DNA from: Bacilli bacterium
GTDB taxonomy: Bacteria; Bacillota_I; Bacilli_A; RF39; UBA660
Length of the DNA: 15,761 nucleotides
Direction of reading: 5' to 3'
Assembly: GCA_900772095.1 (NCBI GenBank)
Contig: CAAGQJ010000023.1
Coordinates: forward strand, 1-15,761
In this document: one piece after another, positions 1 to 6,296 of the stretch
How the letters are laid out: each line of letters starts with the position of its first letter
Position numbering within the stretch: position 1 is the stretch's first letter
Made by a program: the position numbers and the translations under genes
The notes under the pieces: generated by a model
Databases searched by the model: none
What the model saw: only the letters and a program-made list of their open reading frames with translations
What the model was told of the DNA's origin: nothing

Positions 1-74
1 TCGGGAAGACAGGATTTGAACCTGCAACCCCTTGGTCCCAAACCAAGTGCTCTACCAAGTTGAGCCACTTCCCG
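1..74 (-). tRNA. tRNA-Pro (anticodon UGG)
   Basis: Read on the minus strand the segment folds as a complete cloverleaf. The acceptor stem CGGGAAG pairs with CTTCCCG. The D arm has GCTC/GAGC, the anticodon stem is CTTGG/CCAAG with loop TTTGGGA, so the anticodon is TGG (proline), and the T arm carries GCAGG-TTCGAAT-CCTGT. The discriminator base is A at position 1. The window ends there, so whether CCA is encoded cannot be seen, nor whether more tRNAs follow. A good promoter sits 13 bases upstream. Confidence 0.96.
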
Positions 75-86
75 ATGACATAAATA

Positions 87-115
87 AGTATAGCATAAGT
101 AATATATAAATTCAA
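87..115 (-). promoter_or_regulatory. Sigma-A-type promoter of tRNA-Pro
   Basis: On the minus strand TTGAAT (115-110) and TATACT (92-87) are separated by exactly 17 bases, with an extended -10 TGC just before the -10 hexamer. The predicted start lies about 5-6 bases before the mature tRNA 5' end, fitting a short tRNA precursor leader. Confidence 0.75.
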
Positions 116-162
116 TACTTTTTTTTAAAAAAATTACATGATATACTAAAAAAGTGATGTAT

Positions 163-669
163 ATGGAAAATAGAAAAATAAAAAGAGAAATAGTAAAAAT
201 GTTACTAAATAAAAAAAATATGGAAATAAGCGATGATGAGTTAATGGACATATTATTTGAAAATAATATTGCAGTTGATGTTGCTAAAGAAGATAATAAA
301 AATTTGTCTTATGGTGATAAAATAGCAGATAAAATAACAATTATAACGGGCAGTTGGGGATTTATCATAGGTTTTATTCTATTTATACTAGTATGGATGC
401 TACTTAACTTAACTATATTTAAAAATGTAGACCCATATCCATTTATTTTACTTAATTTATTACTTTCATGTATCGCAGCAATTCAAGCACCAATAATTAT
501 GATGAGTCAAAATAGAGCAAGTAAAAAAGACAGTTTACGAAGTCAAAATGACTATAAAACTGACTTAAAAAGTGAAATTCTTTTAGAAGAACTTCACATC
601 CAGATTGAAAAAGTTGAACACTTAGAAAAAGAAATTATCAAATTACTAGAAGATAAAAAGATTAATTAA
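163..669 (+). CDS. DUF1003 family membrane protein
   Basis: A 168-aa protein. The N-terminal ~45 residues are charged. They are followed by the DUF1003 core: a YGDKIADKI lead-in, a first hydrophobic helix (GFIIGFILFILVWMLLNL) and a second (FILLNLLLSCIAAIQAPIIM) joined by a short NVDPYPF turn, then the MMSQNR motif and a charged C-terminal helix likely to form a coiled coil. The family is of unknown function and sits in the cytoplasmic membrane. In-frame GTG at 154 and ATG at 157 exist, but GTGAT at 154-158 reads better as the SD, so ATG 163 is preferred. A possible extended -10 (TGATATACT) lies at 139-147 without a clear -35. The gene ends convergently with the TspO gene, overlapping it by 8 bases. 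Confidence 0.85.
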   Translation: MENRKIKREIVKMLLNKKNMEISDDELMDILFENNIAVDVAKEDNKNLSYGDKIADKITIITGSWGFIIGFILFILVWMLLNLTIFKNVDPYPFILLNLLLSCIAAIQAPIIMMSQNRASKKDSLRSQNDYKTDLKSEILLEELHIQIEKVEHLEKEIIKLLEDKKIN

Positions 670-1111
670 GTAAATATATTGATAAATTTAAATATCCCGC
701 AAATAAAAGCCACAATAAGTATGGTAATTGGAGTAACCCTGCTGTTTTATTCTCCTTATAAAATAAAATTATCATCTTTATTACTAAAATAACCAGAACA
801 ACAAGCCATAAAAATGCTACTAATCTTAATTTTAACGTAAAAAATATAATACTCCAAAACAAATTAAAAAAAAGACTAAAATAATAAACTTCTTTACTTT
901 TCTTACTATTTATTAAATAACTTGAAATACCCATTAAAATATATAATATAGACCACACAATAGGAAATAAATAACCAGGTGGAGAAAGCTTTGGCTTATT
1001 TAATAATTTAAACTCTTCCATACTATTCCTTGTAATTAATCCAACAATAAAACCAAGAATAAGTGGTATTCCTATACTTATAATAAGTTTTTTAATATTT
1101 ACTTTTTTCAA
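662..1111 (-). CDS. tspO: TspO/MBR family protein
   Basis: A 149-aa, very hydrophobic protein with five predicted membrane helices, the usual size and topology of the tryptophan-rich sensory protein/peripheral benzodiazepine receptor family, which binds porphyrins and related ligands in the membrane. The diagnostic stretch is the KPKLSPPGYLFPIVWSILY region (about residues 38-56), where family members have PxxxPPxxLFPIVWxxLY; later conserved tryptophans (LFWSIIFF, FLWLVV, YLLWLLFAGYLN) are present. The start is TTG at 1111, supported by AAGGTGAT five bases upstream on the minus strand; no ATG fits. Its stop codon lies inside the end of the DUF1003 gene. The ligand and role here are not inferable from sequence. 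Confidence 0.9.
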   Translation of the reverse strand: MKKVNIKKLIISIGIPLILGFIVGLITRNSMEEFKLLNKPKLSPPGYLFPIVWSILYILMGISSYLINSKKSKEVYYFSLFFNLFWSIIFFTLKLRLVAFLWLVVLVILVIKMIILFYKENKTAGLLQLPYLLWLLFAGYLNLSIYLLN

Positions 1112-1176
1112 AATATATCACCTTAATAAATATTATGGTAAAATATAAATAATATTATACAAAAGGAGGTAATTAC

Positions 1177-1881
1177 ATGAATAAATTAAATCATGTTGGT
1201 ATAATTGTTGATGGAAACGGAAGATGGGCATTAGAAAGAGGTAAAACTCGAAATGAAGGCCATCTAGAAGGCTCTAAAAATTTAGAAAAACTTATTTTAT
1301 ATATTAATGAAAGAAAAATTCCTTATTTAAGTTTATATGTATTTTCTACAGAAAACTTTAAAAGAGATAAAGAAGAAGTTGACTATTTAATGAATTTATT
1401 TATAAAATGGTTTAAACATTCAAAATCCTTAAGAGAAGGAAACAACATAAGAATATTATTTTCAGGCAGAAAAACAAATTTAGATAAAAAAGTACTAGAG
1501 GCGATGAATGAATTAGAAGAAAAAACAAAGTTTAACGCAGGACTTACAGTTAATTTTTGCTTAAACTATGGTTCTCATGCCGAAATAGTTGATGCAACTA
1601 AGAAAATATGTTCTGATGTAATAAATAATAAAATTAATATTAATGATATAAATGAAGAAATGTTTTCAAATTATTTATATCAAAAACTACCAGAAATAGA
1701 CCTATTAATCCGAACAAGTGGTGAATATAGGTTAAGTAATTTTATGCTATGGCAACTTTCATATGCTGAATTATTTTTTGTAGATACTTATTTTCCTTCT
1801 TTTACCATTGAAAAGTTTGAAGAAGTAATAGACCAATATAATAACAGAAATAGAAGATTTGGTGATATAAAAAGAAACTAA
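1177..1881 (+). CDS. uppS: Isoprenyl transferase (undecaprenyl-diphosphate synthase family)
   Basis: A 234-aa cis-prenyltransferase, which makes the C55 lipid carrier of peptidoglycan synthesis by adding isopentenyl diphosphate units to farnesyl diphosphate. The pyrophosphate-binding motif is HVGIIVDGNGRWA (residues 6-18) with the catalytic Asp12. The conserved His of RNEGHLEG is His29. YVFSTENFKR follows the family's YxFSTENWxR. The C-terminal RTSGEYRLSNFMLWQLSYAE segment supplies the R-x5-RLS IPP-binding motif. ATG 1177 follows a strong AAGGAGG seven bases upstream. It is a single gene here: cdsA, which usually follows uppS, is not next to it. It ends in a bidirectional terminator shared with mscL. 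It is slightly short and divergent, so another prenyl chain length is possible, but it is probably the main enzyme. Confidence 0.93.
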   Translation: MNKLNHVGIIVDGNGRWALERGKTRNEGHLEGSKNLEKLILYINERKIPYLSLYVFSTENFKRDKEEVDYLMNLFIKWFKHSKSLREGNNIRILFSGRKTNLDKKVLEAMNELEEKTKFNAGLTVNFCLNYGSHAEIVDATKKICSDVINNKININDINEEMFSNYLYQKLPEIDLLIRTSGEYRLSNFMLWQLSYAELFFVDTYFPSFTIEKFEEVIDQYNNRNRRFGDIKRN

Positions 1882-1910
1882 TATAATTTAATTACTTAGT
1901 TTCTTTTTTT
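1869..1910. terminator. Bidirectional terminator between uppS and mscL
   Basis: A 13-bp perfect stem (1869-1881 with 1896-1908) and 14-base loop, followed by a T run on the plus strand and by T residues on the minus strand. The uppS stop codon is in the left arm and the mscL stop codon at the loop/right-arm border, so one structure serves both convergent genes. Confidence 0.85.
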
Positions 1911-2269
1911 AATAAATCTCTAATCTCTTCTAGTAATATTACCTCATCACTTTTTTTAGGAGCAGTTTCTTTTTTATTTTCCTCCTTATGAGTAAGTTTA
2001 TTTAATGCTTTAACAATTATAAACAAACAAAAAGACACTATCAAAAAATCAATAATATTTTGTAAAAATACCCCATAACTAATAACAGCACTTCCTACTT
2101 TAAATGATAAATTAGAAAGATTTATTCCCCCAATTATTATTCCTATAAGTGGTGTTAGAATGTTTTCTACAATAGAAGTTACAATCTTACCAAATGCAGC
2201 ACCCATTATTACACCAACTGCTAAATCTAAAGCATTTCCTCTTGATATAAACTTTTTAAATTCCTTCAT
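1892..2269 (-). CDS. mscL: Large-conductance mechanosensitive channel MscL
   Basis: A 125-aa protein that opens a wide pore when membrane tension rises, protecting against osmotic downshock. The N-terminus FKKFISRGNALDLAVGVIMGAAFG is the classic MscL amphipathic helix and pore-lining TM1. NILTPLIGIIIGG ends TM1. TM2 is LQNIIDFLIVSFCLFIIVKALNKL, followed by a charged tail and a C-terminal helix (EVILLEEIRDLLKK) typical of the pentameric bundle. An 18-codon N-terminal extension of the open frame exists, but ATG 2269 is preceded by a perfect AGGAGGTAAA and matches the family start. Its length is usual for the family. It is divergently transcribed from the coiled-coil gene. Confidence 0.96.
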   Translation of the reverse strand: MKEFKKFISRGNALDLAVGVIMGAAFGKIVTSIVENILTPLIGIIIGGINLSNLSFKVGSAVISYGVFLQNIIDFLIVSFCLFIIVKALNKLTHKEENKKETAPKKSDEVILLEEIRDLLKKETK

Positions 2270-2294
2270 TTTTACCTCCTTTTTTAACATAATT

Positions 2295-2323
2295 ATAATA
2301 TCAAGAAAAAATTTATATTTCAA
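2295..2323 (-). promoter_or_regulatory. Promoter of mscL
   Basis: On the minus strand TTGAAA (2323-2318), a 17-base spacer, and TATTAT (2300-2295) with TGA immediately before it (extended -10). The predicted start leaves a short leader carrying AGGAGG. An overlapping TATAAT a few bases downstream is an alternative -10 with worse spacing. Confidence 0.65.
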
Positions 2324-2330
2324 TAAAATG

Positions 2331-2359
2331 TTTACAAAAAGTAATATTTATGGTATAAT
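2331..2359 (+). promoter_or_regulatory. Near-consensus sigma-A promoter of the coiled-coil/DUF1292 unit
   Basis: TTTACA (2331-2336), a 17-base spacer and TATAAT (2354-2359), with TGG before the -10 making an extended -10. It is the best-matching promoter in the window and suggests high basal expression of the gene at 2403. Confidence 0.85.
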
Positions 2360-2367
2360 TTTTATCA

Positions 2368-2385
2368 GTTAAGGGGTACTTTAAC
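2368..2385 (+). promoter_or_regulatory. 5'-terminal leader stem-loop
   Basis: A 7-bp stem (GTTAAGG with CTTTAAC, one G-U pair) and a GGTA loop start within 2-3 bases of the predicted transcription start (~2366) and end 5 bases before the SD. Stem-loops at the extreme 5' end are known to stabilise some Bacillus mRNAs; that role here is an inference. Confidence 0.5.
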
Positions 2386-2402
2386 ACAAGGGAGTGATAG
2401 TA

Positions 2403-3518
2403 ATGAACAAATCTTTAGAAGAAATAACAAAAGAAATTAACGATTTACAAGCCGAAAGAGAACAAGAAAATATTAATAGAATTAATGCATTTGGACCAAT
2501 CTTCCGTATTCAAGATGAATTAGGAGGTTCAGTTTTTGGGATAACTTTTCCTAAAAATATTCACGAATTTGATAACGATGCTTATGACCAAGTTGTTTAT
2601 ACTTTACTAGAAAAAATGAACGACATGACAAAAATATACGCAAATAAAGATAAATATGTTGAAGATTACTTTAACAAAGCAACTAATGGTTTAAGTGAAG
2701 AAGACTTCAAAAGATACAGTGACGAAATTAGAAATAGTTTAAAAGCAATAAAAATTTCAAATAGTAAGTTAAATAACATTTGGGAAAAACAAAACAATTT
2801 AGGAAAACTAAAATCAGCTAGATTAAGTGAAACCAATAGCGCTGGAGAAAAAAATATGACTGGAGTACCTGTAGTCAAAGCCCAAATAGAAAACTTGCAA
2901 GCAGAAATTTCAAAACTAGAACAAGATATAAAATTAAATGAAGCTCAACTTGCAAATGCTCAAAATGATGAAATACGTGCGCTATATGCAGATGTAATTT
3001 CCGCTACTAAAAAATTAATCGCAGTTAAAAAAGGTGCAATTACAAAACTTTACAAAGTTGTTAGCAAAGAAGACATAGAATATTTTGATAAGATGCAAGC
3101 AGATGAAGCAAAAAAAGAAGAAGAAAGAAAACTAGAAGAAGAAAAAGCAGCTAAAGAAAAAGCAAAACAAGATAAATTTGCTGAAATAAGAAAAGCAAAA
3201 GAAACCGCTACAATAAATAATGAATTAGATAAAGCAGAGGGAATAGAAGAGCAAAAAGAAGAAAGCACACCTCAACAAGCCTTAGATGAACAAATTAAAG
3301 TTGATACAACTCCAGAAAAACCTAAAAAATGTACTTTAATTAAAAGAGCCGGAGAGTTTTTGAAAAAGATAGTTAATAGTAATATTACAAAAACTGTTGC
3401 AGTTCTAGCAGCTACAACAGCAGGTATTTTAGCAGGTTTAACATTTGCACCAGGAGTTATGCTTGGCGCAGCAGGTATACTTGGATACCAAGAAATAAAA
3501 AAAGGAATGGGAAAATAA
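2403..3518 (+). CDS. Unrecognised coiled-coil protein with hydrophobic C-terminal segment
   Basis: A 371-aa protein matching no family I recognise. Residues 1-30 form a charged helix. The middle to about residue 140 is polar and helix-rich. Two long coiled-coil stretches follow, around 155-215 and 225-270, the latter highly charged and rich in Ala, Lys and Glu (runs such as EEERKLEEEKAAKEKAKQ). A disordered acidic/Pro-Thr linker is next, then a basic patch and a small-residue hydrophobic segment (TVAVLAATTAGILAGLTFAPG then MLGAAGILGY) near the end, which could anchor it in the membrane or pack as a helical hairpin. No signal peptide. The open frame begins with GTG at 2394, but GGAGTGAT at 2391-2398 is the SD, so ATG 2403 is chosen. 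It is followed after 19 bases by the DUF1292 gene and probably cotranscribed. Promoter quality suggests an abundant protein; the function is unknown. Confidence 0.85.
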   Translation: MNKSLEEITKEINDLQAEREQENINRINAFGPIFRIQDELGGSVFGITFPKNIHEFDNDAYDQVVYTLLEKMNDMTKIYANKDKYVEDYFNKATNGLSEEDFKRYSDEIRNSLKAIKISNSKLNNIWEKQNNLGKLKSARLSETNSAGEKNMTGVPVVKAQIENLQAEISKLEQDIKLNEAQLANAQNDEIRALYADVISATKKLIAVKKGAITKLYKVVSKEDIEYFDKMQADEAKKEEERKLEEEKAAKEKAKQDKFAEIRKAKETATINNELDKAEGIEEQKEESTPQQALDEQIKVDTTPEKPKKCTLIKRAGEFLKKIVNSNITKTVAVLAATTAGILAGLTFAPGVMLGAAGILGYQEIKKGMGK

Positions 3519-3537
3519 TCGGAAGGGGATAGCTAGT

Positions 3538-3789
3538 ATGAATTTTGGAAGATATGATGTAATAACATTTGATGATAACGAAAAAGTAGTAGTTCTTGAA
3601 TCAATTCTATACAATAATAAAGAATATTTATATGTAAATCAAGTTTTACCTGATGAAAGTGGTGTAACTGATGTATACAAAGTTTTAACACCTAACTACA
3701 ATGATGGAACATTTGAAAAAATAATTGATATGGATATATTAAAAGATATACTACCAATATTTCAAGAAAAATTAGAACAATACAAATAA
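3538..3789 (+). CDS. DUF1292 family protein
   Basis: An 83-aa acidic, soluble protein. The pattern DVITFDDNEKVVVLESILYNNKEYLYVNQV followed by a DVYKVLTPN strand and a C-terminal helix is that of DUF1292 (YrzB-like) proteins, small beta-rich proteins of unknown function common in Firmicutes. The SD is the purine stretch GGAAGGGGAT, and ATG 3538 lies 19 bases after the preceding stop, so it is probably the second gene of the coiled-coil unit. DUF1292 genes in Bacillus usually sit with alaS/ruvX-type genes, so this context is different. A perfect terminator begins at its last codons. Confidence 0.82.
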   Translation: MNFGRYDVITFDDNEKVVVLESILYNNKEYLYVNQVLPDESGVTDVYKVLTPNYNDGTFEKIIDMDILKDILPIFQEKLEQYK

Positions 3790-3813
3790 TACAGTTAATC
3801 TGTATTATTTTTT
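3785..3813 (+). terminator. Rho-independent terminator after the DUF1292 gene
   Basis: A perfect 10-bp stem, AATAATACAG (3785-3794) with CTGTATTATT (3800-3809), a 5-base loop TTAAT, and a run of six T residues ending at 3813. The stop codon is within the left arm. Confidence 0.88.
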
Positions 3814-3831
3814 GTGGAATTATGAGGTTAT

Positions 3832-4968
3832 ATGAAAAAACAAGTAGAAAATAGTAAACTTAGATTAATTGTATTTAAAAGCGCATTAGAACTTGGAAAC
3901 AAAATAGATGCCCATTTACTTAGCAAATATAAATTAACTGAAGATTACACGTTTATCGTACCAATCAAAGAAAACTTTTTCGATGATGGCCATTTAAAAA
4001 TAGAAATTAATGATACAGTAAGAGGAAAAGATTTATTCTTTTTACAAGATATAGGAAATTACTCATTAACTTATAACATGAGAGGTTTTACTAATCATAC
4101 AAGTCCCAATGATTTAATGGTGCAATTAAAAGATGGAATAGGAGCATGCAATTCCCATGCACAAAATATCAACGTTGTCATGCCACTTTTATATGCAGGT
4201 AGACAACACAAAAGAAATACCCGTGAAAATTTAGCATGTGGTGCCTTCTTAAGAGATATTGACACTATAAATAGAGCAAAAAGCTTTATTACTTTTGATG
4301 CTCATGACCAAGGAGTAGAACACGCTATTAAAAATATGGAATTTGACAACATATTTGCAACTAATGTAATATTAGAAAATTTTATTAATGATTTATCAAT
4401 AGATGAGTTAAAAAACCTAGTCTTTGTTGCACCAGATAATGGTGCCACTGGAAGAAGAAATGTATACTTAAATTCTTTTAACAGCGAATATATTCAAAAA
4501 GAAGCAGGAAGTTTTATTAAACAACGTGACTATAATACTTTAGTAAATGGAAAATATCCAGTTATTTCTCATGAATACTCTGGTAATACTAACTTAAAAG
4601 GAAAAACTGCAATAGTACTTGATGATATGATTTCAAGTGGCGGAAGCATGTTCGACGTTATTGAAGAATTACACAAACACCATATCAAACATATTTATAT
4701 AATTGTTACCTATGCATTATTTACTAAAGGTATCGATAAATTTAAAGAATACTATGATAGAAAGATGTTAGATGGAATATACACTACTAATTTATCATAC
4801 ATAAATGAAGACTTTTTAAAAGAAGACTTCTTGCATGTTTGTGATTGCTCAAAATTAGTCGCAGATATTATATATAATTTACATAATGATTTATCAATTT
4901 CTAATATTTTAACAGATAAATCATATCCAGTAAGATTATTAGAAAGAAAGTTTAATAATAAACTTTAA
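3832..4968 (+). CDS. prs: Ribose-phosphate diphosphokinase (PRPP synthetase), long divergent form
   Basis: A 378-aa protein with the two-domain PRPP synthetase/type I phosphoribosyltransferase layout, making phosphoribosyl diphosphate for nucleotide, His and Trp synthesis. Recognisable elements in order: RGKDLFFLQD (family RGxDVFxxQ), NDLMVQLKDGIGACNSHAQNINVVMPLLYAGRQHKR (family NDxLMELLxxIDA...YxxYARQDR, Arg124 onward), FDAHDQGVE with Asp156 and His158 (family DLHxxQxxGFF), PDNGATGRR from about residue 201 (family PDxGGxxRA), and the PRPP loop AIVLDDMISSGGS with Asp264-Asp265. It is about 60 residues longer than standard Prs and diverges in several catalytic motifs. Related long forms are known in Clostridia-like bacteria. 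ATG 3832 follows GAGGTTAT. It is monocistronic between two terminators. A pyrophosphokinase is most likely; a related phosphoribosyltransferase function is not excluded. Confidence 0.82.
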   Translation: MKKQVENSKLRLIVFKSALELGNKIDAHLLSKYKLTEDYTFIVPIKENFFDDGHLKIEINDTVRGKDLFFLQDIGNYSLTYNMRGFTNHTSPNDLMVQLKDGIGACNSHAQNINVVMPLLYAGRQHKRNTRENLACGAFLRDIDTINRAKSFITFDAHDQGVEHAIKNMEFDNIFATNVILENFINDLSIDELKNLVFVAPDNGATGRRNVYLNSFNSEYIQKEAGSFIKQRDYNTLVNGKYPVISHEYSGNTNLKGKTAIVLDDMISSGGSMFDVIEELHKHHIKHIYIIVTYALFTKGIDKFKEYYDRKMLDGIYTTNLSYINEDFLKEDFLHVCDCSKLVADIIYNLHNDLSISNILTDKSYPVRLLERKFNNKL

Positions 4969-4984
4969 AACTTTCTTTTTTTTT
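4943..4984 (+). terminator. Terminator after the PRPP synthetase gene
   Basis: An 11-bp stem (4943-4953 with 4968-4978), a 14-base loop and a nine-T run to 4984; the hairpin covers the last codons of the gene. An alternative shorter hairpin (4947-4953 with 4960-4966) uses the same left arm. Confidence 0.78.
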
Positions 4985-5008
4985 GATATACTTTTATTGG
5001 TGATAAAA

Positions 5009-5986
5009 ATGGGAATATTTAGTAAAATAAAAAACAGTTTTAAAAAAGAAGAAAAAAAAGAAGAAGAAAAATACGATAAAACCCTAACAAAGACTAAAGA
5101 AAATTTTGTTTCTAAACTTATTTCATTAACAGACAAATATAGTAAAATAAATGAAGATTTTTTCTACGAATTAGAAGAAATACTTATTATGGCAGATGTT
5201 GGTGTAAATACCGTTATGAAGTTTATTGACAAACTAAAAGATAGAGTAAATAAAGAAAAAATAACAAATCCTAAACTTTTAAAAGAAATAATTGTAGACG
5301 AATTATTTATTATCTATGTAGATGGAGAAATTATTAGTTCAAAGATTAATTATAACGAAAATGGACCAACTGTTATACTTTTTGTTGGAGTAAACGGGGT
5401 AGGTAAGACTACCACTATAGCAAAACTTGCATATAAAGAAATAAAAAAAGGTAAAAAAGTACTTCTAGTTGGAGCAGATACTTTTAGAGCAGGAGCAGTA
5501 AAACAATTAAATGAATGGGCAAATCGTTTAAATTGTGATTTTGTCGGAGATGAAAACCTAAAAGACCCCGGTGCAGTAATTCATATTGGATTAAATAAAG
5601 CAAAAGAAGAAAACTTTGATATAGTACTAATAGACACAGCAGGTCGTTTACAAAATAAAATAAACCTAATGAAAGAATTAGAAAAAATAAACAAAATAGC
5701 AGGTTCTATCATAGAAAATGCTCCTCATGAATGCCTACTAGTTTTAGATGCTACCACAGGTCAAAATGGTATTGTCCAAGCCAAAGAATTCAAAAATGTT
5801 ACTAAAGTTACAGGAATTGTTTTAACCAAACTAGATGGTACTGCAAAAGGCGGTATAGTTTTAGCAATAAAAGACGAAACAAACCTACCAGTTAAATATA
5901 TAGGTACCGGAGAAAAAGAAGAAGATTTATCTACATTTGATATTGAAAAATACATATATAGTCTATTTAAGGATATGATAAAATGA
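5009..5986 (+). CDS. ftsY: Signal recognition particle receptor FtsY
   Basis: A 325-aa SRP receptor GTPase that docks SRP-ribosome complexes at the membrane translocon. A short, very basic and acidic N-terminal region (about 35 residues) precedes the NG domain. GTPase motifs seen: P-loop GVNGVGKTT (127-135), DTFRAGAVKQL, DTAGRLQ from Asp209, TKLDGTAKGG from Thr273, and the C-terminal GTGEKEEDLSTFD typical of FtsY. The open frame runs from TTG 4997, but GGTGAT (4999-5004) followed by ATG 5009 is the natural start and gives the family's MGIFSKIKNSF-type N-terminus. A possible -10 TATACT lies at 4987-4992, right after the preceding terminator, with a weak -35 inside it. It overlaps ylxM by four bases (ATGA). 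Confidence 0.97.
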   Translation: MGIFSKIKNSFKKEEKKEEEKYDKTLTKTKENFVSKLISLTDKYSKINEDFFYELEEILIMADVGVNTVMKFIDKLKDRVNKEKITNPKLLKEIIVDELFIIYVDGEIISSKINYNENGPTVILFVGVNGVGKTTTIAKLAYKEIKKGKKVLLVGADTFRAGAVKQLNEWANRLNCDFVGDENLKDPGAVIHIGLNKAKEENFDIVLIDTAGRLQNKINLMKELEKINKIAGSIIENAPHECLLVLDATTGQNGIVQAKEFKNVTKVTGIVLTKLDGTAKGGIVLAIKDETNLPVKYIGTGEKEEDLSTFDIEKYIYSLFKDMIK

Positions 5987-6282
5987 AAAAAGAAGTATAC
6001 TTAACTATATTATTTGATTATTATGGTGAATTATTAACCGAAAAACAAAAAAACTATTTTATTAATTATTACTTTGATAACCTATCTTTAAGTGAAATAG
6101 CAGAAAATCTAAATATATCTAGAAATGCTATTCATAAACAACTTAAAGCCATAGAAGAAAAACTTATTTTCTATGAAAATACATTAAAATTATACAAAAA
6201 AGATACCAAATTAAAAGAAATAATAACAAAAACAAACGATAAAAAAGTTATAGAAGCCATAGAAGACTTATTAAACAAATAA
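5983..6282 (+). CDS. ylxM: YlxM/UPF0122 family HTH protein
   Basis: A 99-aa small protein with a sigma-70 region 4-like helix-turn-helix: LTEKQKNYFINYYFDNLSLSEIAENLNISRNAIHKQLKAIEEKL (about residues 18-60), then a Lys/Glu-rich C-terminal helix. In Bacillus and Streptococcus relatives ylxM lies between ftsY and ffh, and the protein modulates the SRP pathway. Here the start codon overlaps the ftsY stop (ATGA), implying translational coupling, with AAGGATATGAT upstream as a weak SD. The usual next gene ffh is absent from this position. Confidence 0.92.
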   Translation: MKKEVYLTILFDYYGELLTEKQKNYFINYYFDNLSLSEIAENLNISRNAIHKQLKAIEEKLIFYENTLKLYKKDTKLKEIITKTNDKKVIEAIEDLLNK

Positions 6283-6296
6283 CTATAGGAGTAAAA

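Noticed and set aside
1..74. tRNA as an integration site
   Set aside because: No integrase is adjacent and no direct repeat of the tRNA 3' end is seen in the window; the 3' side lies outside the window.
2160..2372. Plus-strand 70-codon open frame opposite the mscL start
   Set aside because: It overlaps the strongly supported MscL N-terminus and the promoters of both divergent genes; a shadow frame.
3050..3268. Minus-strand open frame of 72 codons rich in Ser and Phe
   Set aside because: It is the shadow of the Glu/Lys/Ala coiled-coil coding region (GAA and AAA codons read backwards as TTC and TTT); no SD.
5009..5986. FtsY gene as ffh (SRP54)
   Set aside because: It lacks the Met-rich M domain after the NG domain, has the FtsY C-terminal GTGEKEEDLSTFD, and is followed by ylxM.
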